Of a stretch of DNA of 64,000 nucleotides, positions 31,351-43,030 are shown piece after piece. The stretch's first letter is position 1; each line of letters opens with the position of its first letter. Source of the DNA: Cryptomeria japonica (taxonomy: Eukaryota > Streptophyta > Pinopsida > Cupressales > Cupressaceae). The stretch is taken from positions 552,922,136 through 552,986,135 of the forward strand of contig NC_081413.1 in the NCBI RefSeq assembly GCF_030272615.1, written 5' to 3'. Both the position numbers and the translations under genes were made by a program. The notes under the pieces were generated by a model, which was not told the origin of the DNA, did not search any database, and was given only the letters and a program-made list of their open reading frames with translations.

Positions 31351-34310
31351 GAGGGTAATATGGTGTCCCATAACCCTTATGACCTCTTAGGACACCATAT
31401 GACCCCTAAGGACAACATACGACCCCTTATGACACCATATTGTGTCATTAGGGGTCATATGGTGTCCATAGGCGTCATATGGTGTCCTAGGACACCATAT
31501 GACCCCTAAAGACACCAAATTATGTCATTATAGGTCATCTGTTGTCCTAAGGGGTTGTAAGACACCATATGACCCAAAGCGACCCAATATGGTGTCATTG
31601 GGGTTCATATGGTGTCCTAAGAGGTCATAAGGGTTCATGGGAGACCATATGACCCCTTAGGACACCATATGACCCCTAACGACATGATTTGGTGTCTTAA
31701 GGGGTCCTATGGTGTCGTCAGGGGTCTTATGGTGTCCATAAGGGTCATATGATGTCTTGGGACACCATATGACCCCTAATGACACCATATTGGGTCGCTT
31801 TGGGTCATATTGTGTCCTAAGGGGTCATATTGTGTCCTACGACCCCTTAGGACACCATATGACCCCTAACGACATGATTTGGTGTCGTTAGGGGTCCTAT
31901 GGTGTCGTTAAGGGTCATATGGTGTCCATAGGGGTCATATGGTGTCTTGGGACACCATAGGACCCCTTAAGACACCAAATTGTGTCATTGGGGTTCATAT
32001 GGTGTCCTAAGGGGTCGTAAGACACAATATGACCCCTAACGACATGATTTGGTGTCTTAAGGGGTCCTATGGTGTCGTTAGGGGTCATATGGTGTCCATA
32101 GGGGTCATATGGTGTCTTGGGACACCATAAGACCCCTTAAGACACCAAATTGTGTTGTTAGGGGTCATATGGTGTCCTAAGGGGTTATATGGTGTCCCAT
32201 GAACCCCTATGGATACCATATGACCCCTAACGACACCATAAGACACCAAATCATTTCATTAGGGGTCATATGGTGTCCTAAGGGGTCGTAGGACACAATA
32301 TGACCCCTTAGGACACAATATGACCCAAAGCAACCCAATATGGTGTAATTAGGGGTCATATGGTGTCCTAAGAGGTCATAAGGGTTCATGGGACACCATA
32401 TGACCCCTAACGACACGATTTGGTGTCTTAAGGGGTCCTATGGTGTCGTTAGGGGTCAAATGATGTCTTGGGACACCATATGACCCCTAATGACACCATA
32501 TTGGGTCGCTTTGGGTCATATTGTGTCCTAAGGGGTCATATTGTGTCCTATGACCCTTTAGGACACCATATGACCCCTAACAACATGATTTGGTGTCTTA
32601 AGGGGTCCTATGGTGTCGTTAGGGGTCATATGGTGTCTTGGGACACCATAGGACCCCTTAAGACACCAAATTATGTCGTTAGGGGTCATATGGTGTCCTA
32701 AGGGGTCTTAAGACACAATATGACCCCTAACGACATGATTTGGTTTCTTAAGGGGTCCTATGGTGTCATTAGGGGTCATATGGTGTCCATAGGGGTCATA
32801 TGGTGTCTTGGGACACCATAGGACCCCTTAAGACACCAAATTGTGTCGTTAGGGGTCATATGGTGTCCTAAGGGGTTATATGGTGTCCCATGAACCCCTA
32901 CGCACATCATATGACCCTTAACCACACCAAAGGACCCCTTAAGACACCAAATCATGTCGTTAGGGGTCATATGGTGTCCTAAGGGGTCGTAGGACACAAT
33001 ATGACCCCTTAGTACACAATATGACCCAAAGCGACCCAATATGGTGTCATTAGGGGTCATATGGTGTCGTAAGAGGTCATAAGGGTTCATGGGACACCAT
33101 ATGACCCCTTGAGACACCATATGACCCCTGACGACATGATTTGGTGTCTTAAGGGGTCCTATGGTGTCGTTAGGGGTCATATGGTGTCTATAGGAGTTAT
33201 ATGATGTCTTGGGACACCATATGACTCCTAATGACACCATATTGGGTCGCTTTGGGTCATATTGTGTCCTAAGGGGTCATATTGTGTCCTACGACCCCTT
33301 AGGACACCATATGGCCCCTAATGACATGATTTGGTATCTTAAGGGGTCCTATGGTGTCGTTAGGGGTCATATGGTGTCCATAGGAGTCATATGGTGTCTT
33401 GGGACACCATAGGACCCCTTAAGATACCAAATTGTGTTGTTAGGGGTCATATGGTGTCCTAAGGGGTTATATGGTATCCCATGAACCCTTATGACCTCTT
33501 AGAACACCATATGACCCCTAATGACACCATATTGGGTCGCTTTGGGTCATATTGTGTCCTAAGGGGTCATAGGACACAATATGACCCAAAGCAACCCAAT
33601 ATGGTGTCATTAGGGGTCATATGGTGTCCCAAGACACCATATGACCCCTAATGACACCATAGGACCCCTTAAGAAACCAAATCATGTTGTTAGGGGTCAT
33701 ATGGTGTCCTAACGGGTCGTAGGACACAATATTACCCCTTAGGACACATTATGACCCAAAGCGACCCAATATGGTGTCATTAGGGATCATATGGTGTCCT
33801 AAGAGGTCATAAAGGTCCATGGGACACCATATGACCCCTTAGGACACCATATGACCCCTAACGACATGATTTGGTGTCTTAAGGGGTCCTATGGTATCCA
33901 TAGGGGTCATATGGTGTCTTGGGACACCATACGACTCGTTATGACACCATATTGGGTCGCTTTGGGTCATATGATGTCCTAAGGGGTCATATGGTGTCCT
34001 ACGACCCCTTAGGACACCATATGACCCCTTAAGACACCATATTTGGTTGTTATGGGTCATATTATGTTCTAGCGGGTCATATTGTGTCATATGATCCCTT
34101 AGGACACCATTAAACCCCTAATGACACCATATTGGGTCGCTTTGGGTCATATGGTGTCTTACGACCCCTTAGGACAACATATGACCCATAACACACAATT
34201 TGGTGTTTGAAGGGGTCATATGGTGTCCCATGAACCCTTATGACCCCTTAGGATGCCATACGACCCGTTATGACACCATATTAGGTCACTTTGGGTCCTA
34301 TGGTGTCTTA
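31351..34310. repeat. 3-kb bidirectional GGGGTCATATGGTGTCCTAA array
   Basis: The array is built from about 20-bp units (AGGGGTCATATGGTGTCCTA and its complement) that alternate in orientation, so neighbouring units can pair as hairpins. A higher-order period of about 0.70-0.75 kb is visible. The marker ATTGGGTCGCTTTGGGTCAT falls near 31788, 32505, 33240 and 33952, and its complement near 31571, 32324, 33020 and 33750, with extra partial copies. Open frames on both strands (GHHMTPNDTI and similar) are by-products. Confidence 0.93.
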
Positions 34311-34324
34311 ATCTCTCTCTCTCC

Positions 34325-34368
<44 letters not shown>

Positions 34369-34391
34369 ACCCATCTCTCCCTTCCCCCTCC

Positions 34392-34432
<41 letters not shown>

Positions 34433-34450
34433 CCCACTCCCCCCTCTCCC
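34311..34450. repeat. (CT)n microsatellite with C-runs
   Basis: Two blocks of CT repeats separated by C-rich sequence. Its orientation is inverted relative to the (GA)n tract at 31264-31350. Confidence 0.95.
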
Positions 34451-34533
34451 TCTTCCTCTCCTTAATATCATATACTAATTTATTTATAAATTAATATATT
34501 AATAAACAAATCTAGTTAGAGAATTTACTGATT

Positions 34534-34554
34534 AAAATCGGATATACGATTTTT
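34534..34554. promoter_or_regulatory. GATATC-type palindrome, right side of transposon
   Basis: AAAATCGGATATACGATTTTT, shown here split as AAAATCGGATA and TACGATTTTT, is one change from the consensus palindrome. It lies about 0.88 kb from the right end. Confidence 0.5.
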
Positions 34555-35405
34555 GTTATCAAATTTTTAATTTTAAAATTTCAAATTTCGGCTCGGGAAT
34601 GCTTTGGTATTTGGCTTGGAAGTGACAAGCCTGGAAAGGCAACTGAAAAAACGTGTTTTTCAGTATTCCTTGATTTTTCAAACTTTACACTGGTGGCTGA
34701 CGACTTTTTTTGTAGCCAAAATTGATAAAACAAAAAGGGTTTTTTAAGGATGTTCCCATCTTTCCAACAATATAAGGCTTGTCTTATTTTGACTTTAATA
34801 AATAATTATTATTTATTTTCTAATTAAATTCTGACAATAGTCTTGATTGATATACTGATTGAAAAACACTCATAACTTTCAAACGGTATAACATTTTTTG
34901 AATCTGAAACATGCATCACATCCTATGCTTCGTCTACTATCACAAAAAAAATTTAAAAAAAAACATTCATAATGTTTTGACCAAGTTAAGGTGGTCAGAC
35001 ATAGGAGTTTCTGAATTTCTGAAAAGCTGTAGTAAAAAAATCATAAATAATTATCTACTTTATAATAAAATAAAATAAAATATGTGTCACATCCGGACAT
35101 GAGTCTAATACTTATATTATAAATATTATAAAAAAATATTATGATATGATTGTGATTAGGGTGGTTAGACATACGTGTACTTCTTATTTTTTCTTGAAAT
35201 TTTAGTACCACTGCATTGAAATTTGAAATTTTCATCAAATAGGATTTTTTCTTTCCAAAAAACAACTAGTATCTTAGAAACTACATTCAATTTTCTATAT
35301 ATTCTTTTCTTACATATTTTAAAAATAATGTTCACTACTTATTCAGCTTTTCATGTCAAGTTGCATTACTCTAATTTTCTCAAATTTCATTGCCACTTAA
35401 GGGCC

Positions 35406-35437
35406 TATTTTGGTACACCATGATCCTGCACATACCC
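35406..35437 (-). repeat. Right terminal inverted repeat, transposon B
   Basis: Ends CCATGATCCTGCACATACCC; its complement matches the left end at 25 of 32 positions. It is followed by an A-rich run that hides any target duplication. Confidence 0.68.
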
Positions 35438-36130
35438 AAAAAAGAAAGATTACAAAGAAAAACCTTAGTTTGCTAGTGTTAGACCCAATTTTAAACTTTC
35501 AAAATTTTGAGCTTTTGTTTTAGCTCTCTTGCTATCTTGATAGCATTTTACCTAAAGTGGTGAATTTTTAGCTCAAAATGGCTCTTGATTGATGAGATAT
35601 TATAACTTCATTTTTTTATCAATGGATGTACAAGAGCAATTAGAATGAAGGTTTCATTCAATTTCAAGGGAATTGTATTTTTTGATTTTGGTTATAACAG
35701 TACTATCTACAGTCTCACAAGTTTTGCAGAAAGGCATTGATTTGAGCAAAAGTTACACCTATTTTCTCATTTAGCAAGTGCACAAAGTTATCAACAATGC
35801 ATTGGCGAAAGGGATAATTGTGAGTGTTAACATGCAAACAAAAGGAAAACTAATTGCTTGATATAGTGTTAAAAGCTACCACCTTAAAGCCGACATAAAC
35901 ATTATGCATCGATCATTTCGGAAGTTAGGTTAAGCATTTTGAAGACATGACCAAGGGAGAGGACTCAATAGTTGAGCGTGTTCCAATTGTTGTCATAGTT
36001 GTTGTTGATTTAATACCGATACTTGTTGATTTAATATCCAATTTTTTTGACAACATTGCACCAATAGTTGTGACTTTAATACCCACAATTGAATGAAATG
36101 TACCTATAACTAGGAAAATGGGATGCATCA
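35438..36130. other. Unassigned sequence right of transposon
   Basis: No gene, tandem array or LTR boundary recognised. TTGTTGATTTAATA is repeated twice near 36005-36040. Confidence 0.35.
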
Positions 36131-37389
36131 AAGCAATAGTAAACTAGCTCAACCACAAAAAAACTAGATTGCAATGATAAGAAATCCTAATACAATCAAT
36201 AAAGGCATGAAGATGAAATACTAAAATAAAATGCAAACCAAAGCATGTATCTCCTTCATTGTTCCTCCATTGTTCTTCTTTCTCCTTCAAATTATTGTGT
36301 TTGTGGATCTCACCTACAAGTGCAAAAGCATAGTATGAAAGCAAGATGACTAGAAAAATGGCAACATAAGGATACTAGAAGCATGGTTGATTGATTGAAA
36401 ATGTGATTGATTCTGAAAATGTGATTCATTCCTCTTTCATTGAAGAAAATCATCCAATTTATAGACAAATTGGAGAGAGGACAAGATTAGCATGAAGAGA
36501 TTTGAAAGGAAATTCAAATCAAGAATGGCAAAATTATGACAAATGACAATTTGCTATGTAAGGAGTATGACAAATTATGACAAGTTGCTATGCAAAATGC
36601 ATGACAAATTATGGCAAGTGGAAGCATAAACATAGGAGAAAATGAAGGAATGAAATTAGGGGAAATATTAGAAAAATTAAAGAAAATAGGAGAAATAGAA
36701 ATTAGGAATTAGGAGAAATTAGCAAATTAGAAAATTGAGGAAAAAGATGAAATAGAAATTAGGTGAATTAATTAATAGGTTTTCATCCATTAATTAATTC
36801 ATGAAAAGAGACCTAGGACTAAATAAATAGATTTATTTAACCCACAAAGAAGAAGAAAAAGGATTAAATGAACAAATCATAAAACCCTAGAAATTAATGT
36901 AGGTTTGATCATGATTTTGATTGGCAAAGGACCAATGTTGATAAATGATTGAGATTGGTTGACAAAAATCAATGACAAATTGACCAAGATTGACAAGGAG
37001 ATCAAATTGATAGGCGCCAATTGACGAGGAAAAATGACTAATCGATCCAAATTGACATGATTGAAAAGGACAAGGATCGATGACGAATCGATCGCAAAAT
37101 GACAAGATTGACAAGGACAAGGATCGATGACGAATTGATCGCAAAATGACGAGATTGACAAGGACAAAGATCGACCAAAATCATGACTGAAGATTGCTAT
37201 CGACAAGACCTAATTCAAAAGTGAGAAAAATGAGGAATGCAGAAGAAGGACTCGATGATCGCAAATGATAAAGACCAAGTGCGCAACATAGAAGAAATGT
37301 TAATGCGACGCAAGAACCCTAAAATAAGGCAATGCGCAAATGTTAAAGTATGACTCCGCAAGCGTTGACCATTTTTAGACGTCTATAGT
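36131..37389 (+). mobile_element. Gypsy-type LTR fragment
   Basis: Its right end (about 37311-37389: AACCCTAAAATAAGG then TTGACCATTTTTAGACGTCTATAG) matches the terminus at 17072-17146. The interior is purine-rich with GAAATTAGGAGAAAT repeats. A TATA-like box lies inside the short inverted repeat CCAATTTATAGACAAATTGG near 36456. The left boundary is not resolved. Confidence 0.55.
37040..37180. repeat. 47-bp tandem repeat, about three units
   Basis: GATTGACAAGGACAAGGATC with GATGACGAATTGATCGCAAAA recurs three times within the LTR-like segment. Confidence 0.8.
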
Positions 37390-38380
37390 ACCCTTAATTG
37401 TAAAAAGCAACCAATTATTTGATGCCACATCAGTTGTACAAGTATGGGGACCCCTATGCACAACTATTGCTCTCACCTTTTTTGGGGCTGTTTTGGACAC
37501 CTTGGCAAGAAGCATGCTAATGTGGCATCATATTTGATGATGTGGCATTGAAACCTTAGTTATAAGCAAGGGACTTGCCAAGTAAACTCCTATAAAAAAT
37601 TGGAGTGATTTGAAATTTTCATGTAAGATTTTGAAAAGCACAAAGTTAAGATGCTCAACTACTAGATCCTCTCCATCAACCATTTAATTAATTTGTTTAA
37701 GTTTTCAAAATGTGGATATCGGCCTTTAATTTTTGTTGCCCGAGTAAACCAAATTGCTGATAAGGCTCCAACCACCGATGAAGATGCACCCATCGCTCAC
37801 TTCATGCAGTTGCCCAAAACAATCAAAATGCGGATGAAGTTGGCATTCATTCTCAAAACAACGATGCGAAAGACCAAGTAAAGGCGTAACTTATTTTGCC
37901 GAGTCATAAATTTAAAAATGCTAATGCCTACGCAGAGAAATATAAGTGCAACCAGTTAAAACTGACTTAGCCTCTGCATATCAAATAAAGAAGGCAGATT
38001 TCCGCCAAATATCACAATCGTATATGCATGTAATGGATTTATTGAAACAGTTTAAAAACTTTAAGAAAATGAAATATACTTGGGCTATATAAGGAGCACC
38101 ATCAAAGCATAACAGAATTGAGGTTTTTTTTATTAGACATTGTTGTCTATAATACCATATAATACCAGTGTAGACATGTATGCAAATTGTGTGATTTCTC
38201 GTCCAAAACCTACTCACAAAAGATATGTTCATGGCATTCTGATATGGGAAGAATGACCTTTTCAACGCTTTGGAAAATGCTCAGCCATTGTTAATAGATG
38301 GAAAATGAGAATTTGGGATTGTTATCATGATTGAAATTTCATAGAATACACATTATTCAAATATTGGCAGCCTATAAGAA
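37390..38380. other. Unassigned sequence, no gene seen
   Basis: Short open frames on both strands carry no recognisable motif. A repeated GATG(C)CACAT or ATGTGGCAT phrase occurs near 37420-37550. Confidence 0.35.
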
Positions 38381-38590
38381 AATGTTGGGTTGTGTTTGGA
38401 AATTAATGGAGGAGATATCAAACTAGATCTAATCACTTGGAGCGCAATCATGAATAACTACAGTAAAGGATGGAAGCTACATGAAATAGAAGAAATGCTC
38501 TTTGAAATAAACTCAGTCCTTGATGTATTTAATTGTATTATTTCAGCCACCAATACTATTAGTAGATGGATTACTTACAAATAAAGTTGA
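38381..38590 (+). pseudogene. Possible pentatricopeptide-repeat remnant
   Basis: A 64-codon frame contains GDIKLDLITWSAIMNNYSKG followed by LHEIEEMLFEIN. This resembles a single plant PPR unit, in which a D(L/V)ITW(S/N)AI...Y helix precedes an M/LF.EM helix. Flanking sequence in other frames has stops and no second clear unit. PPR proteins bind organellar RNA; only a fragment could be present here. Confidence 0.35.
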
Positions 38591-39190
38591 AATGAATCTC
38601 CCCAAATGTCATTGGTGAACAAATGATTCCTCAAGATGTTAATAGGGAGACCCAATAATTATTGATCATAAAGATATCACTTCTACATTGTGTGACCCCT
38701 ACCAATATAGGATGAAGAAAATGGTCCAGAGAAGAATATGGGCATTATTGAGAATACTCATAAGATATTTCACAAAGATGCCAACAAAGATGAGTGTGTG
38801 ACAATTTATCATGCATCATACAAACCTCCACCTATTCAAAAGAATGGTATATTCATGAAAGACAAGAATTGTCATTGCAAAGAACAAATGGAGGTAAAAG
38901 AGATAGACAAGACAAACTTTTTCAAACACTTGGGAATACTATGAATCCATGGAAAGAAAACAAAGTTGAGCTAATGAAGTTGAGATGTGTGTTCTTGAAA
39001 GGTGAATGACTACCTCTCTATGTCAACAATCAAGATACCAAGCTATCAACTAGATGGTGAAATGATTATAGGTTCAAATGAAGTAGATGAAGATGGAGAA
39101 GTATCAAGCAGCATAACTCACAACTTGGTTTTCATCAAAGTTACAAGTCCGAAATTATCTTTTTGTAAAAGTGACTTATGTCATTCATTG
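38591..39190. other. Unassigned sequence with short open frames
   Basis: Plus-strand frames at 38738-38944 and 39002-39193 have no recognised motif. They may be eroded retroelement coding DNA leading into the LTR-like segment that follows. Confidence 0.3.
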
Positions 39191-39570
39191 TAACTAAAGT
39201 TAGATTTTGGGCTTTATTTTTGTAAAAGTTAGGTAAATCCTAACTTGTCCCTTAAAGGTAGTTATTATAAGTGGTCAATTAGGTAGTTATTCTAATTGGG
39301 TACCTAGGGTAGTTATCCTAAGTGAGCACCTAAGTTTGTCATTCTAAGTGGTTACAAAGTAGTTGTCCTCTAAAGCCTATAAATACAAGTCTATTTCATT
39401 TGTAAAGGGACTCAGACAAAGGGGAAAACACTAGAGAAATTATTTCTAGAGAGACACTTTGATGACTTTTGCGTAAATACACATTGTAAGAATGCTCTTC
39501 TTGAGATTGTATATTTTCATGAAGATAATAAAGAACGCATTTAGCTCGGATGTTCTAGATGTACTTCCAA
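39191..39570 (+). mobile_element. LTR-like promoter segment with 26-bp repeats
   Basis: Four imperfect units of about 26 bp built on GGTAGTTATTCTAAGTGG (39250-39370) precede a TATAAATA box at 39378-39385. An AATAAAG signal follows near 39527. Repeats, TATA and polyadenylation signal in that order are typical of an LTR U3-R region. Boundaries are unresolved. Confidence 0.45.
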
Positions 39571-39749
39571 GTTAGCGTTGCTAATTTTTCATATGTTAAA
39601 TTAGTGATATCTTTTGTCTATATGGAAATTATTTGTCATCCATTGAAATGTTTATAATCTATACAATTTAAGTAATGAAGTACAATCAGGCTTGGGTATC
39701 TTAGTTTGAATGTGTTGGAGTTAACCATCTCTTCGTATGTTGAGATCTA

Positions 39750-40560
39750 TCACCCTCCTTTCATTGTCATTAGCATATCAAAAGACTCACTCTTAGTTTC
39801 AATTTGGTTAAAATCTAAAGAGCCCCAATCATCATCAAGACATGTGTTAGAAGAAGTTGGAATGGATTGAACAAATGGCACATTAGGCTCCTTCAAGGCT
39901 TGAGTCTTGAATTCATAGACTTTATATTCTCCACAAAAGGGGGGTGTAAAGTCTAATGACCCCCAATTATCCTCTAAGAGTACCTCTCCAAGTGGAGGAG
40001 TATCTCTAGTAGGATATGGTGCATTTGTTTGTATTGGAGAAAGAATTGAAGAAATTGAAGGAGATTGAGATCTTGTTTCCATTAACAAACAACTCTATAA
40101 ATTCTTATCACCCTATAAGGTATACATCTTGTTTTTGTAGATAAACTTGAGATTGTTATGAAGAGTAGAAGGGACTACTTTCATAGCATGAATCAAAGGT
40201 CTACCTAGAAGAAGGTTGTATGTGGGAGTATAGGGCATGACATAAATAAGCCTTGGTAGAATCATACGACCTGCTTTAATAGAAAATGTAATTATATCTA
40301 ATGCCTTCTTACCAATATTATCAAAGCCACAAGTAGGGATAGATTTATATTGAATAAGAGAAGCATCCACATTGATTTTATGCAACAATTTAGTGATACA
40401 AACATTAAGACCTAGTCCATTATCAACTAGAGTGTGTCTTATGGAAATACTATTGATGAGCACAACAAACATGAGGGAATAATATTGATTTTGAATTTCT
40501 AAAGGAGGTAACTCATTGTGTGAGAGCACAATATTGATGATGCAATGCTCTTAGGATATA
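39750..40560 (-). pseudogene. Ty3/Gypsy protease-region fragment
   Basis: On the minus strand 40560-40113 encodes a retropepsin-like region. LVDNGLGLNVCITKLL corresponds to the DNGS(S/A)LN active-site block of plant Gypsy proteases with Leu for the usual Ser/Ala, and YNLLLGRPLIHAMKVVPSTLH is the characteristic distal motif. The downstream frame 40088-39750 carries two DxWGSLDF motifs and is probably the eroded linker towards reverse transcriptase. No reverse transcriptase follows, so this is a truncated relic. Confidence 0.75.
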
Positions 40561-40969
40561 TCCTAGACATGTGTTGATATAATAACATAATAAATTATCA
40601 TAAAACCCATCATGAAAACATAATTGAAGATGAGTTGCTATAGCTTGTTGCTCCTTAAAATCAAATCTACTCTTGATGAATAATATTTTCCCTTGAAAGG
40701 TAAGAATGAGATACGATGAAATGAATTAGGAAGTGATGTCTTATATAGGGTTCTCAAGGTAAATTCACTTTTTGGGTGACTTAAAATGGTCATATCCCAA
40801 CTTTGAGAATAGATCTAGAAATGTAAAGGCTAACACATTATCCTTTCAAAAATTTAGCCAAAAAGCATTGAACTATGTGGTGAAGCCACATAGTCTTGAG
40901 AAAATAGGCCCAAATTTTAAGGGATGCAAGATATTGGGGCCCTGATATTGAATTTGTAATTTGTATGAG
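40561..40969. other. Unassigned sequence upstream of protease relic
   Basis: No gene seen. A short inverted phrase, GTGGTGAAGCCACATAG, lies near 40880. It is probably old Gypsy interior or LTR. Confidence 0.3.
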
Positions 40970-41283
40970 AAATGACGATATTTAAGTGGGGGAAAAAGTG
41001 CTTTGAACTTTAAAATGAGATAGGACCCCATATAGACTTAAAATGATATAGAAGAAAGGGCATACTTAAAATAAGGGTCTAAAGCGGAATGTGGTGAAGT
41101 TTTAAAGTAAAATAAGACTCATATTCTTGAATTGAGGATTAATTCAAGGAAAGAATAGGTACAAAGAAACTTAGAGGAATGGGAAAATTAAAATAAATGA
41201 TAGGGAGAGTGTGAAATTGGACTCATAATTAAAGGAGTAAAATTTGGCACTACACACATTTTATTGGAGGCAAATAGGAGAAT
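40970..41283 (+). repeat. Dispersed repeat shared with 19480-19765
   Basis: Same order of AGACTTAAAATGA, AAATAAGGG, TTGAATTGAGG and TTAATTCAAGG as the other copy. It abuts the truncated LTR at 41284, so it marks an insertion or deletion junction. Confidence 0.65.
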
Positions 41284-41705
41284 GGAAGTGAATGCATTGT
41301 AATCACATTTATTTGTTGATAATTCATACTTGGTCACTCTTCTAGATAGTTTTATTGTGCAAGGTATTCTCCATGTAAATCCTATGTTATGTGATGATTG
41401 TATGTTGTTGATTTGTGTCTCTTTGTTTCTATCTTATGGTAATGTTATTCATTATTTATTATTATTATATGTTCACATAAGGTGGTGTTAATAAGCATGA
41501 TATATAGGTTGAGTGTTGGCATCATAAAGAAGAAGGATCTAAGCATGTTTATTTCACATTAAGGCAACTTAATTTCATATTTTCATATTAGCTTCAAATT
41601 TTCATGTTGGAGTACTTCAAGCCTTGTATCTCATCCTTTGATTGATTATGTGGATAGAGATTAAATTTTACAACCTTTGGTATTGAGCCTGTATATTTCT
41701 CAGCA
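41284..41705 (+). repeat. 5' LTR remnant of outer element
   Basis: Aligned with 58301-58721: both contain CACATT(T)ATTTGTTGATAAT, CTTATGGT(A/G)ATGTTATTC, TTATTCATTATTTATT and GTATATTTCTCA(G/A)CA in order, with equal overall length. The first 640 bp of the LTR are missing. Confidence 0.8.
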
Positions 41706-41707
41706 TG

Positions 41708-41719
41708 TGGTATCAAAGC
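41708..41719 (+). other. Primer-binding site of outer element
   Basis: TGGTATCAAAGC, one mismatch from the initiator tRNA-Met complement TGGTATCAGAGC, two bases after the LTR end. Confidence 0.7.
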
Positions 41720-43030
41720 TAAAGGATAATTGGTTCAGGGTATTTCTCTATTTTCTATTTCTTAGCTTAAAAAGCTTGAAGGAATATATTATAAGGAATT
41801 AAAGGTTATTGGAGGCCTTTGGGGATGCAATGAATGTTTTGTGAGTTAGCTTTATTTTGCAGATTTGTGAGATTGGAAGCCTCAAATATTGTCAATGTGA
41901 TATATGTTGGGCATTGTAAGCTCATGATTGTGGATTTTCATGGAGTTGGCTATTATTTGATAACCTATAACTCTTGCTTGATAATATGTGTGTATCCTCT
42001 TATTTGGTGGTTTTGTTCCTTTACCTTGTGGTAATGTCAAGTGAGAAGGTGTTCACAGTAGATGGGTACTTATGATTTCCTTGTTACATGGAGAAACAGT
42101 ACATCTATTTGGACAAAATTGGAGTGCTTATGTTAGATTTGTGGTTGTAGCCCTTGGTTACATGAAAGAACATGAAGATAAGTTGTTGAACTCTTCATGA
42201 GTTGTGGAGCTAATATTTTTCATATGTTACAAGTACCTGGACAACTTGCTTTTTCTATTAGTTTTGTAGTTTCTCTTATTTTTTAGCTATTGGTTTGTAG
42301 ATCTATGCTTATTCCATTGCTTAGATGACATGTAAGATGTGGATGTCTAAATTTTTTAATGGATTTTAGTTTTACGAAGATGGTTTTGTAGGTTTTACAA
42401 GTTAACTAAAATATGTGGTATGTAGATACGACTGAATTTTGGGTGTTTTAGATGAAGATAGTTACAAGTTTGCATGGCTACTTGGAGGTTCCTTATTGAT
42501 CTATGGTTACTCCTATATGCGTTTGTTTGAAAAATTATGTCTAACGTTGATTCTGGTGTTTGAGTCTTGAAAATCCATATGTTATGCCTAATCATATTTG
42601 TTCCGCATGATACTAGTGTGAGGTTGAATCTTTTAGTTAATTGAGATTGGAGCACTAAATATGTATTTCTCCTTTCAAATCTTGCATATGTGCAAATTTT
42701 GTAAATTTTGGTAGGCCTTATTGTTGATCATTATTACATTAGTATGTTAATTGAAGTGAGAAAGGAGTTTTTGGGATTACCTAATATAGTTGTTCATTTG
42801 AGTTTTAGTAGTATTTTATGGTGCATGAGAAGCTTTGTTCAGTTTCGAAGGAGTTTTGATTACTATATTGGTCATGATGCCCTATATAACTCGGTATCAC
42901 TTTCAATGGGAGCTTTTATATAGTTACATAATGTATTTTATATTTATTTATTTTTCAAGATTTTGGTTCTAAGTTGTTGTTGCTGCAATGTCTAGTGAGC
43001 CATGGATAATATTTTATTAAAAGATGGATG

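Larger units (their letters stand above)
20215..35437. mobile_element. Putative 15.2-kb DNA transposon, copy B
   Basis: The left end reads GGGTTAGTGCAGGATCA and the reverse complement of the right end reads GGGTATGTGCAGGATCA. Over the outer 32 bp, 25 positions match. The left terminus is independently supported by copy A at 5578-5764. Inside lie a spliced accessory gene on the plus strand and a DDE-type transposase gene on the minus strand, which converge, plus two satellite arrays and repeated GATATC-centred palindromes. The target duplication is unclear: AAAA flanks both ends, but the right flank is an A-run. TIR sequence and protein do not match the hallmark CACTA, MULE, hAT, PIF/Harbinger or Mariner features I know. 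Both genes are broken, so this copy is inactive. Confidence 0.68.

Noticed and set aside
32207-34090. Frames on both strands with GHHMTPNDTI-like repeats
   Set aside because: Translation of the bidirectional satellite; no independent coding signal.
31264-34450. CRISPR-like or telomere-like array
   Set aside because: Units are contiguous with no unique spacers, occur in both orientations, and the host is a plant nuclear genome.
35438-35450. Target-site duplication of transposon B
   Set aside because: AAAA flanks both ends, but the right flank is a longer A/G-rich run, so the match is not informative.
42395-42923. Hydrophobic frames on both strands
   Set aside because: Products of T-rich composition in the outer element interior; no conserved motif.
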